This document shows positions 48,228 through 56,159 of a stretch of DNA of 64,000 bases, piece by piece. Position 1 is the stretch's first letter. Each line of letters begins with the position of its first letter. A program made the position numbers and the translations under genes. A model generated the notes under the pieces. That model had not been told where the DNA came from. It ran no database searches and saw only the letters and a program-made list of their open reading frames with translations. The DNA is from UBA6054 sp963975575 (GTDB taxonomy: Bacteria; Planctomycetota; Phycisphaerae; Phycisphaerales; UBA1924): the NCBI GenBank assembly GCA_963975575.1, contig CAXBHL010000005.1:1-64000 (forward strand), written 5' to 3'.

Positions 48228-48261
48228 GGATGCGACAAGCCCCGGCACTCGCCGGGGCTTG
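48228..48261 (-). terminator. Hairpin with TTGTCGCATCC tail, copy 2
   Basis: An 11-bp stem CAAGCCCCGGC / GCCGGGGCTTG with a 4-nt loop (48236-48261). On the minus strand it lies 30 nt after the HU gene and is followed by TCGCATCC, as at 8758-8791. It could also end the convergent plus-strand gene. Confidence 0.55.
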
Positions 48262-48290
48262 GGCAGAACATCCGCGGGCGATCCGTCGAA

Positions 48291-48737
48291 TCAGGCGACC
48301 ATGTCCTTGAGGCCCTTGAGCGGGCGGACCTTGACGACGTTGCGGGCCGGCTTGGCCTTGAAGATCGTCTCTTCCTTGGTGAAGGGGTTGATTCCCTTGC
48401 GTGCTTTGGTGGCGGGCTTGCGCTGAACGGTGACCTTCATCAGGCCGGGCACGTTGAACACGCCCGCGCCGTTCTTGCTCAGGTCGGCGGCCATCATGGC
48501 GCTCATGGTCTCGAAGACGGCGGCGACTTCCTTCTTGGAAACGCCGGCGTGCTCGGAGATCACGCTGACGACCTCGGACTTGCTGCGGGGCTTGCCCTTG
48601 GCGGCGGTGATCCGTGCCGGCTTCTTGGCGGCGGGGGCCGCCTTCTTCGCGGTGGCCTTGCGGGCCGCGGGTTTGCGGGCGGCGGTCTTCTTGCCCGCGG
48701 TTTTGCGGGCGGTCTTCTTGGCGGTCTTCTTAGCCAT
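48291..48737 (-). CDS. HU-family DNA-binding protein with histone-H1-like tail
   Basis: A 148-residue nucleoid protein. Residues 1-50 are a Lys/Ala/Arg/Thr tail (MAKKTAKKTARKTAGKK) like eukaryotic H1, and residues of about 52-148 are an HU domain: KSEVVSVISEHAGVSKKEV, then GAGVFNVPGLMKVTVQRKPATKARKGINPFT, where the arm that enters the minor groove carries the conserved region before NPFT. It probably bends and compacts DNA. The ATG at 48737 has a GGAGCAAGGA site. The tail closely resembles that of the DksA-like protein. Low-complexity tails evolve fast, so kinship is not proven. Confidence 0.9.
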   Translation of the reverse strand: MAKKTAKKTARKTAGKKTAARKPAARKATAKKAAPAAKKPARITAAKGKPRSKSEVVSVISEHAGVSKKEVAAVFETMSAMMAADLSKNGAGVFNVPGLMKVTVQRKPATKARKGINPFTKEETIFKAKPARNVVKVRPLKGLKDMVA

Positions 48738-48830
48738 TCCTTGCTCCAGTCTTCCTCGTGGCGAGGCAAAAGCGGTGTCCTACCGCGCAGTTTTACCGGA
48801 CCACCCCGGGCGTGGCAAGGGCGCGAAGGC

Positions 48831-49613
48831 CTATTTTTCCAGTGTTTTTTGGGCGGCCGCCCCCGCCCCGGGCCCGGACGCCGCTGCGCGCGAGCCCAGA
48901 TCGACCACCACGGGGGCGTGGTCGGACTCGCTCTTTGCCCGGGCGGAGGCGTCGTGGAACGCGCCCGAGACCTCCCCGGAGAGGCATCCGGACACCCAGA
49001 TCGCGTCGATCCGGAAGCCCGTCCCGGTATGGCTGTGCCAGGTCGGAGCGGCGGCGTAGGGCTGCCCGATCCGGAACGCGTCCCGGTACCCGAGGGTCGA
49101 AATCCGCCCGAGAAACACCGTTCCGGTGAAGGTGCGGCCGCGCTCGTCCAGACCGTGCCGTCCGGTGTTCAGGTCGCCGGCGATGATGTGTTTCGAGCCT
49201 TTCCTGGAGGTGCAGACACGCACAAGGTGCTGCCAATACGCCGCTTGGCGTTGGATGCGGGACGGGTCGGACCGGTGGGTGTCGGGGGCGTGGATCGCAG
49301 TCAGGGTCGCTCCGAGGGCGGGGAGGCACACGTCGAGCCAACGGTGGGCTGCCCATGCACCCGGCCCGGGCGAGCCCGGGCCCAGTGGCGTCCGCGACGC
49401 GACGAACACCCCGTTCCGGCCGGGCGGCGGGTCGGTCGAACGCTGGTGTACCAGGCCCCGGTCGAAGAGCACGCCGGCGATCTGTCCGCCGGTCGTCCGG
49501 CGGAACTCGGTCAGCACCACGAGGTCGGGCGCGAGGTCGCACAGCCGGAGCGCGATGAGGGGCGTGCGCCGGGTTCCGCCGCCGTGCAGAATGTTCCAGG
49601 TGACGAGGCGCAT
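48831..49613 (-). CDS. Endonuclease/exonuclease/phosphatase-family protein
   Basis: A 260-residue cytoplasmic member of the EEP superfamily (DNase I/exonuclease III fold). RLVTWNILHGGGT has the conserved Asn, VLTEFRRT the metal-binding Glu, IAGDLNTGRHG the Asp-x-Asn pair and SESDHAPVVVDL the catalytic Asp-His. IHAPDT contributes the substrate-side His. It has no signal peptide, unlike the secreted relative at 41538. The substrate may be DNA, RNA or a phosphodiester metabolite. The start has no clear ribosome-binding site; TAAAAC lies 7 nt upstream but does not fit TANNNT. Confidence 0.87.
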   Translation of the reverse strand: MRLVTWNILHGGGTRRTPLIALRLCDLAPDLVVLTEFRRTTGGQIAGVLFDRGLVHQRSTDPPPGRNGVFVASRTPLGPGSPGPGAWAAHRWLDVCLPALGATLTAIHAPDTHRSDPSRIQRQAAYWQHLVRVCTSRKGSKHIIAGDLNTGRHGLDERGRTFTGTVFLGRISTLGYRDAFRIGQPYAAAPTWHSHTGTGFRIDAIWVSGCLSGEVSGAFHDASARAKSESDHAPVVVDLGSRAAASGPGAGAAAQKTLEK

Positions 49614-49749
49614 CGGTCGGTTTTATCCACAATTTGCAGGGTCTGCGTTCGCAAGCGTACCGGATCTGCGCCCGCGTGTGCGGGTCCGCGGGCGATCTGG
49701 CCGGCGTTGGGGCGGCTCTGCACGGTCGGGAATCCGGGCGGGAACGACC

Positions 49750-49755
49750 TATTCT
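49750..49755 (+). promoter_or_regulatory. -10 element TATTCT for leaderless dehydrogenase mRNA
   Basis: TATTCT is followed by CGGGC and the ATG at 49761, a 5-nt spacing with no Shine-Dalgarno site. The same hexamer serves the GNAT gene at 26165. Confidence 0.55.
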
Positions 49756-49760
49756 CGGGC

Positions 49761-50732
49761 ATGAGCACCCCCGCGATTCCTGTTGTCGCCGTGACCCAGT
49801 CCACCCCCGGCCGGATCCGGGTGCCCGGCGCCGAGGTCCGCGAGCGGGGCGACACCCGCCCGGACCGGGCCGAGCTCCTGGAGTTCGTCCGGGGTGCCTC
49901 GGTGGTCTGTACGATGTTCAGCAACCGGGTGGACGCCGAGTTTCTCGACGCGGCCGGGCCCCGGCTCCGCGGCGTGTGCAACTTCGCCGTCGGACACGAC
50001 AACTTCGACCTGGATCTGTGCAAGCAGCGGGGGGTCATCGTCTGCAACACCCCCGACGCGGTGACCGAGGGCACGGCCAACATCGCGTTCCTTCTGCTGC
50101 TGGCGGCGGCCCGTCGCCTGATCGAGGCGGATCGCTACGCCCGGTCCGACGCCTACCCCGCCAACGGCGTGCTGGGCATGAAGGATTTCATGGGCCAGGA
50201 CCTCGTCGGCAAACTCCTGCTGATCGTCGGGGCGGGGCGGATCGGCTACGCGACGGCGTTGCGGGCCAGGGCCTTCGGCATGCGGATCGGGTACGTCGCC
50301 CGGTCGCGGCACCTTGACTTCGAGATGGCGCCGCTGGGGGGCGAGCGGTTCGACCTCGAGGACGGGTTGCGTCAGGCCGACGCGGTGTCGGTCCACACGC
50401 CGCTGAGTCCGGCCACCCGCCATCTGCTCAGCCGCGAGCGGATCGGTCTGCTCAAGCCAACCGCGATCGTGGTCAACACGGCCCGCGGGCCGGTGATCGA
50501 CGAGGCGGCATTGGCCGAGGCGCTGGAGGCCGGTCGGCTGTGGGGCGTGGGGCTGGACGTCTACGAGAACGAGCCGACCGTCCACCCGATCCTGCGCGAG
50601 CACCCACGGGCCGTCCTCACCCCGCACATCGGCAGCGCCGAGGAGCGCTGGCGGGCGGCGATGGCGGACATCGTCAGCGAGAACGCCGCGGCCATCCTCG
50701 CCGGTCACGAACCGCCGAATCGCGTGGTTTGA
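49761..50732 (+). CDS. D-2-hydroxyacid dehydrogenase (glyoxylate/hydroxypyruvate reductase type)
   Basis: A 323-residue NAD(P)-dependent D-isomer-specific 2-hydroxyacid dehydrogenase. The Rossmann motif is VGAGRIGYATALRARAFGM, VVNTARGPVIDEAAL carries the substrate-binding Arg, GLDVYENEP the catalytic Glu and LTPHIGSAEERWR the catalytic His. The HIGSA-E-R pattern is typical of glyoxylate or hydroxypyruvate reductases, and VCNFAVGHDNFDLDLC of the substrate side. It is shorter than SerA and has no ACT domain. The ATG has TATTCT 5 nt upstream. Confidence 0.9.
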   Translation: MSTPAIPVVAVTQSTPGRIRVPGAEVRERGDTRPDRAELLEFVRGASVVCTMFSNRVDAEFLDAAGPRLRGVCNFAVGHDNFDLDLCKQRGVIVCNTPDAVTEGTANIAFLLLLAAARRLIEADRYARSDAYPANGVLGMKDFMGQDLVGKLLLIVGAGRIGYATALRARAFGMRIGYVARSRHLDFEMAPLGGERFDLEDGLRQADAVSVHTPLSPATRHLLSRERIGLLKPTAIVVNTARGPVIDEAALAEALEAGRLWGVGLDVYENEPTVHPILREHPRAVLTPHIGSAEERWRAAMADIVSENAAAILAGHEPPNRVV

Positions 50733-50744
50733 GTCCGGCCCCGT

Positions 50745-51107
50745 TCAGCCGCGCCGAGCCGAACCGAACTCGATCTCGATGTACTTGGCGACGTAGTCGA
50801 CGATCGAGTCGGCCATGGGGATGTCGGGGTTGCTGGTCTGGCCGTTGGGCTCGAAGCGCATGCCCTTGAAACGGGTCACGGCCTCGTCGACGGGCAGTCC
50901 GAACTGCAGGGCGATGGAGAAGGCTCGGCAGAAGGCCTGGCACATGCCGCTGATGGCCGAGCCCTCTTTGGCGATCTTGATGAAGATCTCGCCGGGCGTG
51001 CCGTCGGGGTAGAGGCCGATGGTCAGGTAGCCCTCGTGGCGGTCGATCGTGAACTTGTGGGTGATCGAGTCGCGGGTGGGGGTCAGGGCCTTGCGGGTGG
51101 CGAGCAT
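50745..51107 (-). CDS. Stand-alone TSCPD domain (C-terminal part of class II RNR)
   Basis: A 120-residue protein matching the TSCPD domain that normally ends the B12-dependent ribonucleotide reductase NrdJ. Landmarks are SITHKFTIDRHEGYLTIGLYPDGTPGEIF, KEGSAISGMCQAFCRAFSIAL, KGMRFEPNGQTSNP and ADSIVDYVAKYIEIEF. In NrdJ the domain lies far from the barrel and its role is unclear. Here it is a separate gene with its own AGGAA site and ATG, not a truncated fragment. The main RNR gene is not in the window. The corrinoid adenosyltransferase at 20175 would make the needed cofactor. Confidence 0.82.
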   Translation of the reverse strand: MLATRKALTPTRDSITHKFTIDRHEGYLTIGLYPDGTPGEIFIKIAKEGSAISGMCQAFCRAFSIALQFGLPVDEAVTRFKGMRFEPNGQTSNPDIPMADSIVDYVAKYIEIEFGSARRG

Positions 51108-51408
51108 GGGGGGTTCCTGGGTCACAAGGGTGATCGTTGCGGGCCCGGGGGCCGCGTCCAGTCCGGCGGTGCCGAAGACATATCGGACCCACCGGGCGGG
51201 CGGCTTTGAGATTGGATGGCGGAATCTCCCCGGAACTGGCGGGCGGGCGGGGGCACGTCGGTCGGAGGGTGCTGCGCGTGAGAGCGGGGGGCTTGGTCGC
51301 GAGAATGCGGTCGGACGTACGGATAGAGGGGCAAATCTCGCGAGATTGGGGGATGTCCGGGGTCGGTTTCTTGCTCCGGAGCCCGGTCGGGCCGATACTT
51401 CTTCCGGA
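51108..51408. other. Divergent intergenic region with a 14-bp palindrome
   Basis: This 301-bp gap separates the TSCPD gene and the small exported protein gene. It holds a perfect palindrome AATCTCGCGAGATT at 51334-51347, possibly an operator. I see no small gene and no clear -35/-10 pair. Confidence 0.4.
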
Positions 51409-51747
51409 ATGACCCGCTCCGTCCGGCATCCAGACGCCTCCAACGGGCTCGGCACCCTCGTGGTGCTGGCCATCGGCCTGCAGTTGATGCTCTCGGGCGC
51501 GGGTCTGGCGGCTCACGCGTGCTCGGATTCATTGGACCGGACGGGCATCCGCCGGTTGTCGGATTCGGTGGCGCAGGCCCTGCGTGATATGTCCGAGCGG
51601 GCCGTGCGGGCCAGCGCGGGTGTGGAGCGGGCGGCCGAGTGGAACGACACCCCGCGGCGGGTGTCGCTCGGGGCCGATCGTGGCCCGGTCGTCCGGGCGC
51701 GGCTGTCGCCCTGGTTGCTCTCGATCCCGCCGCCCTCGCTGGGCTGA
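51409..51747 (+). CDS. Small exported orphan protein
   Basis: A 112-residue protein without recognised relatives. It has an N-terminal hydrophobic segment (TLVVLAIGLQLMLSGAGLAAHAC, about residues 16-38) that may be a signal peptide or a membrane anchor; a Cys at the end of it is not in a proper lipobox. The rest is charged and ends in WLLSIPPPSLG. The ATG at 51409 has no strong ribosome-binding site, and a GATACTT lies 10 nt upstream. Codon use is similar to its neighbours. It could be a chance frame. Confidence 0.4.
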   Translation: MTRSVRHPDASNGLGTLVVLAIGLQLMLSGAGLAAHACSDSLDRTGIRRLSDSVAQALRDMSERAVRASAGVERAAEWNDTPRRVSLGADRGPVVRARLSPWLLSIPPPSLG

Positions 51748-51941
51748 GCCGGGCTCCGCCGGCTTGCCGATCGCCCGGCCCGTGCGGCCGCCCGTCGGCC
51801 CCTCCGCGACCATCTCGCAATCAATCTGTTCGCGCGCCGCGTGTCGGGCCATCCGACCGGGGCGCGGGACCGTCCGATCCCCCCCGATCCATTCCATCGC
51901 CTGCGAGGCGCCCCGCCCGCACGGCCGTTCGAGGCTTTCCC

Positions 51942-54900
51942 ATGGCTCACTCAGATATCCCCGTTCTCGGTCCGGTGCTCTCCAAGATCTTCGGATCACG
52001 GAATGAGCGGTTCGTCAAGCGGTACACCCAGCGGGTCGAGGCGATCGGCGCGCTCGAGGAACAGACGCGGGCGTTGACCGACGCCCAGCTCCGCGAGAAG
52101 GTCACCGAGTTCCGCGAGCGGGTGGACGCGGGCGCCAGAGCGGAGGAGATCCTCCCGGAGGTCTTCGCCGTGGCTCGCGAGGGCATGGACCGCGCGGTCG
52201 GCATCCGCTCGATCTTCAACCCGGAACTGAACTTCGACGCCGACCGGCTCAAGCCGGCGGCCCGCGCGATGTACGACCGCGTCAAATCGCAGGCCGAGGC
52301 GATGGAGCCGGCGGCTCCCGACGGGGCCTACCTGGGCTGCAGCGGCCCGGTCCCCGGCTGGATGCAGGTCGAGATCCCCAACGAGCTGTACGAGGCGGTG
52401 CGGGAGATCTATCCCGAGTCCCGCCCGCCTTTCCGGGCCCGCCCGTTCGACGTTCAGTTGATCGGCGGCATGGTGCTCGGCCAGGGCAAGATCGCCGAGA
52501 TGAAGACCGGCGAGGGCAAGACCATCGTGGCGCCCCTGGCCGCCTACATGGCCTGCTGCCAGCGTCAGCAGGTGCACGTGGTCACGGTCAACGACTACCT
52601 GGTGCAGCGTGACCGCGACTGGACCTTCCCGTTCTTCTGCTGGCTCGGCCTGACGGTGGGGGCGATCCACCCGATGCACATGCAGAACGAGGACGAGAAG
52701 CGTGGGATGTACCGCTGCGACGTGGTGTACGGCACGACGAGCGAGTTCGGGTTCGACTATCTCCGCGACAACATGAAGCGGTCGGTCGAGCAGCAGGTGC
52801 AGCGCAAGCGTCAGTTCGCGATCGTCGACGAGGTGGACTCGACGCTGATCGACGAGGCCCGCACGCCGCTGATCATCTCCGGCATGGCCCACGACGACCA
52901 GCCGCGGTACGACCTGGCGGACAAGCTCGCCCGCGACCTGCTGGAGAAGCAGAAACCCTGGGAGGCGGCCGAGGCCCGCGTGACGGCGTGCAAGGAGCGG
53001 ATCAAGGGTCTCGAAGGCGACATCCGCCAGGCCCGGGACAAGACCAAGGTCCCCCAGCTCAAGCAGGAGCTCGAAGCGGCGAAGGAGGAGCTGCCCACGC
53101 TGGAGACCGAGCGGGACCGCTACCTGCAGTACTACGAGGTGAAGATGGACCGCAAGTCGGCCCACCTGACCCACGATGGCATCGCCGAGGCGCAGCGGAG
53201 CGCCGGGATCGGCTCGTTCTACGTCGACGAGAACATGGACCTTCCCCACCTGCTCGAGCAGGCCATCCGAGGCCACGCCGTCTACGAGCGCGACCGCGAC
53301 TACATCGTCATGGACGTGCCCGACCGGATGACCGGCCGGGCCGAGCCGACCGTGGTGATCGTGGACACCAACACCGGGCGTCCGATGATCGGGCGTCAGT
53401 GGTCGGACGGGCTGCACCAGGCGGTCGAGTGCAAGGAGGGCGTGCCGATCAAGCCCGAGACGCAGACGGTCGCCTCGGTGACGATCCAGAACTTCTTCAA
53501 GATGTACAAGCGGCTGTCGGGCATGACGGGCACGGCCGACACCGAGGCCCAGGAGTTCCACGACATCTACAAGCTCGACGTGGTGTCGATCCCGACCAAC
53601 CGGCCGGTGATCCGGCGCGACCACGACGACCTGATGTTCCTGCGGGCCAAGGACAAGTGGGAGCAGATCGTCGACGAGATCAAGCGTTTCCACGACGTCG
53701 GGCAGCCGATCCTGGTCGGCACGACCTCGGTCGAGAAGTCCGAGCTGATCAGCCGCATGCTGACCGGCAAGCACCAGATCAAGCACGAGGTGCTCAACGC
53801 CAAGCAGCACGAGCGGGAGGCGAACGCGGTGGTCAACGCGGGCCAGCTCGGCGCGGTGATGATCGCCACGAACATGGCCGGCCGCGGCACGGACATCAAG
53901 CTGGGCAGGTTCACCCGCGAGCAGCTCGCCGAGCACTGGCTGCGTCGCGGGCTGGCCTCGCGCGAGATCCGCACCGACATGACCGACGAGCAGGTGCGCG
54001 AGAACGTGTACCGCAAGATCGCGCCGGCCGAGCTGAAGGCCGAGGGCGTGTCCAAGCGGTACGCCGACGCCATGCCGTTCGACGAGCTGGAGCTGCGTCT
54101 GCTCCGCGCCTGGGCCGGTCAGTTCACCTGGATGACGCCCAAGCAGGTCGAGTCCGCATCCGCCGAAGAAATGCGAGAGGAACTGGACAAGAACGGGCGG
54201 TGCAAGATGCACCGGATCGGCTGGGCCGAGGACATCGAGGACCTCGGCGGCCTGCACGTGATCGGCACCGAGCGGCACGAGTCGCGCCGCATCGACAACC
54301 AGCTCCGGGGCCGCTCGGGCCGCCAGGGCGACAACGGTTCTTCGCGGTTCTTTGTCTCGCTCGAAGATGATCTCATGAAGCTCTTCGCCGGGGAGACGAC
54401 CATGCGTCTGCTCTCCCGCCTGGGCATGAAGGAGGGCGACGCGATCGAGCACCCGTGGCTTTCCAAGAACGTCGAGCGGGCGCAGAAGAAAGTGGAGGAG
54501 CGCAACTTCCAGGTCCGTAAGAACATCCTCGAGTATGACGAGGTCATGGAACACCAGCGGCAGCGGTTCTACGGCCTCCGCCAGCGGGTGCTCGAGGGGC
54601 GCGACGTCAAGGGGCTGATCTTCGAGGACATCGAGGAGGTCGTCGACAGCGCGATCTCGGAGTACCTGGACGCGGACTACGCGGCGCTGTCGGCCGCGGA
54701 GTACGCCCGCGAGAAGCTGGACTGCTCCATCCTGCCCGACCGGCTCCGGGGCAAGGACGCCGACGAGATGGACGTGGTCATCCGCCGTCTGGCGCGGGAG
54801 GACGCGGCTTCGCTCATCAATGTGACCCTGGGCGAGTACATGCCCGTGGAGGGCTCGGAGATCTCGGTCGATTTCGACTCGGCGGGCCTGCACCGGTGGG

Positions 54901-56039
54901 CCAAGAACCGGTTCGGCATCGAGCTCGAATCGGCGGAGGAGCTGCGTGAGGGCGGCGCGAGCGAGCGCCGCGCCGTCCAGGACCGTCTGGAGAAGGCGGC
55001 GTTCGAGCGCATCGACGCCACGCCGCTGCCCGACCTGCCCAAGTTCGCCGAGCGCGGGTACGGGGCGGCCCGGCTGGCCGAGTGGGTCGAGCGCAAGTTC
55101 ACCTTCAAGGTCGATCCGGAGGAGATCCTCGCGGCGCACGAGGACGATCTGCGAGAGGTCCGCGACCTGATCATCGACAAGGCGGCCGAGGCCTACCGGC
55201 GTCGCGAGATCGAGTTCCCGGTCGATTACGCCATGCAGATGGCCATGTCGATGGCCCGGAACGATCCGGAGGGGGCGTTCGCCTCGCTCTCGGACTGGTC
55301 GAAGCGGCGGCTGGATCTGGAACTGGCGACGGCCGAGATCAAGAACACCCCGCCCCCCAAGATGCGCGAGCGTCTGCTGGCCGCCTCGGCCGAGCACGCC
55401 AAGCGCGACCGCCTGCACGAGTGGATCGACGGCGCGATGGCGACGGAGGATGACGACGCCCTGGACGCGTACCTCAAGGAGATCTTCGGATCGGGCGTCA
55501 CGCCGCGCATGCGGTACCTCGACCCCGAGGAACGTGCCGACGCGATCCGGGCCCGGGTCGAGACGCTCGCCCGTCCCGAGATGCTCCAGTTCGAGCAGAT
55601 GGTGCTGATCGATACCTTCGACCAGGCATGGAAAGACCACCTGTACTCGATGGACCAGCTCCGGGACACGATCGGGTTCCGATCGTTCTCCCAGCAGGAT
55701 CCCAAGATCGAGTACAAGCGCGAGGGCCAGCGGATGTTCAAGGGCGCGCTGCGCGACATCCGCGAGCGGGTCACGGACATCATTTTCAAGGCACGCCTCG
55801 CACCGCCCCAGGGCCAGCCCGGGGGGCCCCGCGGGCAGGGGCAAACGCCGCCGCGTCCGCAGCAGCCCTCCCAAGCCCCGGCCGCCCGTCCGCAGCCGGC
55901 CCGCCCGGCGGCGGCGGGGAACATCATGGGGTCGACGATCAGCGGTCCGGGGTTCAACTTCGGGGGCCAGCCCCGCCCGACCCGCCAACCCCCGCAGACG
56001 CCCCCTTCCGCTCCTCCGGTCCCGCCTCCCGCCCCCTAA
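51942..56039 (+). CDS. secA: SecA, oversized preprotein translocase ATPase
   Basis: The motor that pushes unfolded proteins through SecYEG. All motor motifs are in order: MKTGEGKT (187-194, Walker A), AIVDEVDSTLIDEARTPL (DEVD box, about 293), SGMTGTADTEAQEF (about 527), TNMAGRGTDIKLG (about 642) and IGTERHESRRIDNQLRGRSG (about 773). The late FDQAWKDHLYSMDQLRDTIGF marks the helical scaffold. At 1,365 residues it is about 450 longer than E. coli SecA, with a coiled insert near 350-410, extra residues near 655-765 and a large insert before residue 1226. The tail is Pro/Gln-rich and lacks the C-terminal zinc motif. The start follows GAGGC. Confidence 0.95.
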   Translation: MAHSDIPVLGPVLSKIFGSRNERFVKRYTQRVEAIGALEEQTRALTDAQLREKVTEFRERVDAGARAEEILPEVFAVAREGMDRAVGIRSIFNPELNFDADRLKPAARAMYDRVKSQAEAMEPAAPDGAYLGCSGPVPGWMQVEIPNELYEAVREIYPESRPPFRARPFDVQLIGGMVLGQGKIAEMKTGEGKTIVAPLAAYMACCQRQQVHVVTVNDYLVQRDRDWTFPFFCWLGLTVGAIHPMHMQNEDEKRGMYRCDVVYGTTSEFGFDYLRDNMKRSVEQQVQRKRQFAIVDEVDSTLIDEARTPLIISGMAHDDQPRYDLADKLARDLLEKQKPWEAAEARVTACKERIKGLEGDIRQARDKTKVPQLKQELEAAKEELPTLETERDRYLQYYEVKMDRKSAHLTHDGIAEAQRSAGIGSFYVDENMDLPHLLEQAIRGHAVYERDRDYIVMDVPDRMTGRAEPTVVIVDTNTGRPMIGRQWSDGLHQAVECKEGVPIKPETQTVASVTIQNFFKMYKRLSGMTGTADTEAQEFHDIYKLDVVSIPTNRPVIRRDHDDLMFLRAKDKWEQIVDEIKRFHDVGQPILVGTTSVEKSELISRMLTGKHQIKHEVLNAKQHEREANAVVNAGQLGAVMIATNMAGRGTDIKLGRFTREQLAEHWLRRGLASREIRTDMTDEQVRENVYRKIAPAELKAEGVSKRYADAMPFDELELRLLRAWAGQFTWMTPKQVESASAEEMREELDKNGRCKMHRIGWAEDIEDLGGLHVIGTERHESRRIDNQLRGRSGRQGDNGSSRFFVSLEDDLMKLFAGETTMRLLSRLGMKEGDAIEHPWLSKNVERAQKKVEERNFQVRKNILEYDEVMEHQRQRFYGLRQRVLEGRDVKGLIFEDIEEVVDSAISEYLDADYAALSAAEYAREKLDCSILPDRLRGKDADEMDVVIRRLAREDAASLINVTLGEYMPVEGSEISVDFDSAGLHRWAKNRFGIELESAEELREGGASERRAVQDRLEKAAFERIDATPLPDLPKFAERGYGAARLAEWVERKFTFKVDPEEILAAHEDDLREVRDLIIDKAAEAYRRREIEFPVDYAMQMAMSMARNDPEGAFASLSDWSKRRLDLELATAEIKNTPPPKMRERLLAASAEHAKRDRLHEWIDGAMATEDDDALDAYLKEIFGSGVTPRMRYLDPEERADAIRARVETLARPEMLQFEQMVLIDTFDQAWKDHLYSMDQLRDTIGFRSFSQQDPKIEYKREGQRMFKGALRDIRERVTDIIFKARLAPPQGQPGGPRGQGQTPPRPQQPSQAPAARPQPARPAAAGNIMGSTISGPGFNFGGQPRPTRQPPQTPPSAPPVPPPAP

Positions 56040-56159
56040 AGGGCCCCGGCCGGATCCGTTTCCCCTCCCGGCCCGTATGGCCGGGGGGGACAGCCGCCGG
56101 ACCGGGCGGTACGCTTGCCTTGCACGGGGCCTCCGTGGCCGCGCAGACAGGAGATCCCC

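Noticed and set aside
45213..48248. Upstream extension of the dockerin-tailed protein to 1,717 codons.
   Set aside because: The extension covers psuG and the secreted-protein gene in other frames. The signal peptide and GGAG site place the real start at 45212.
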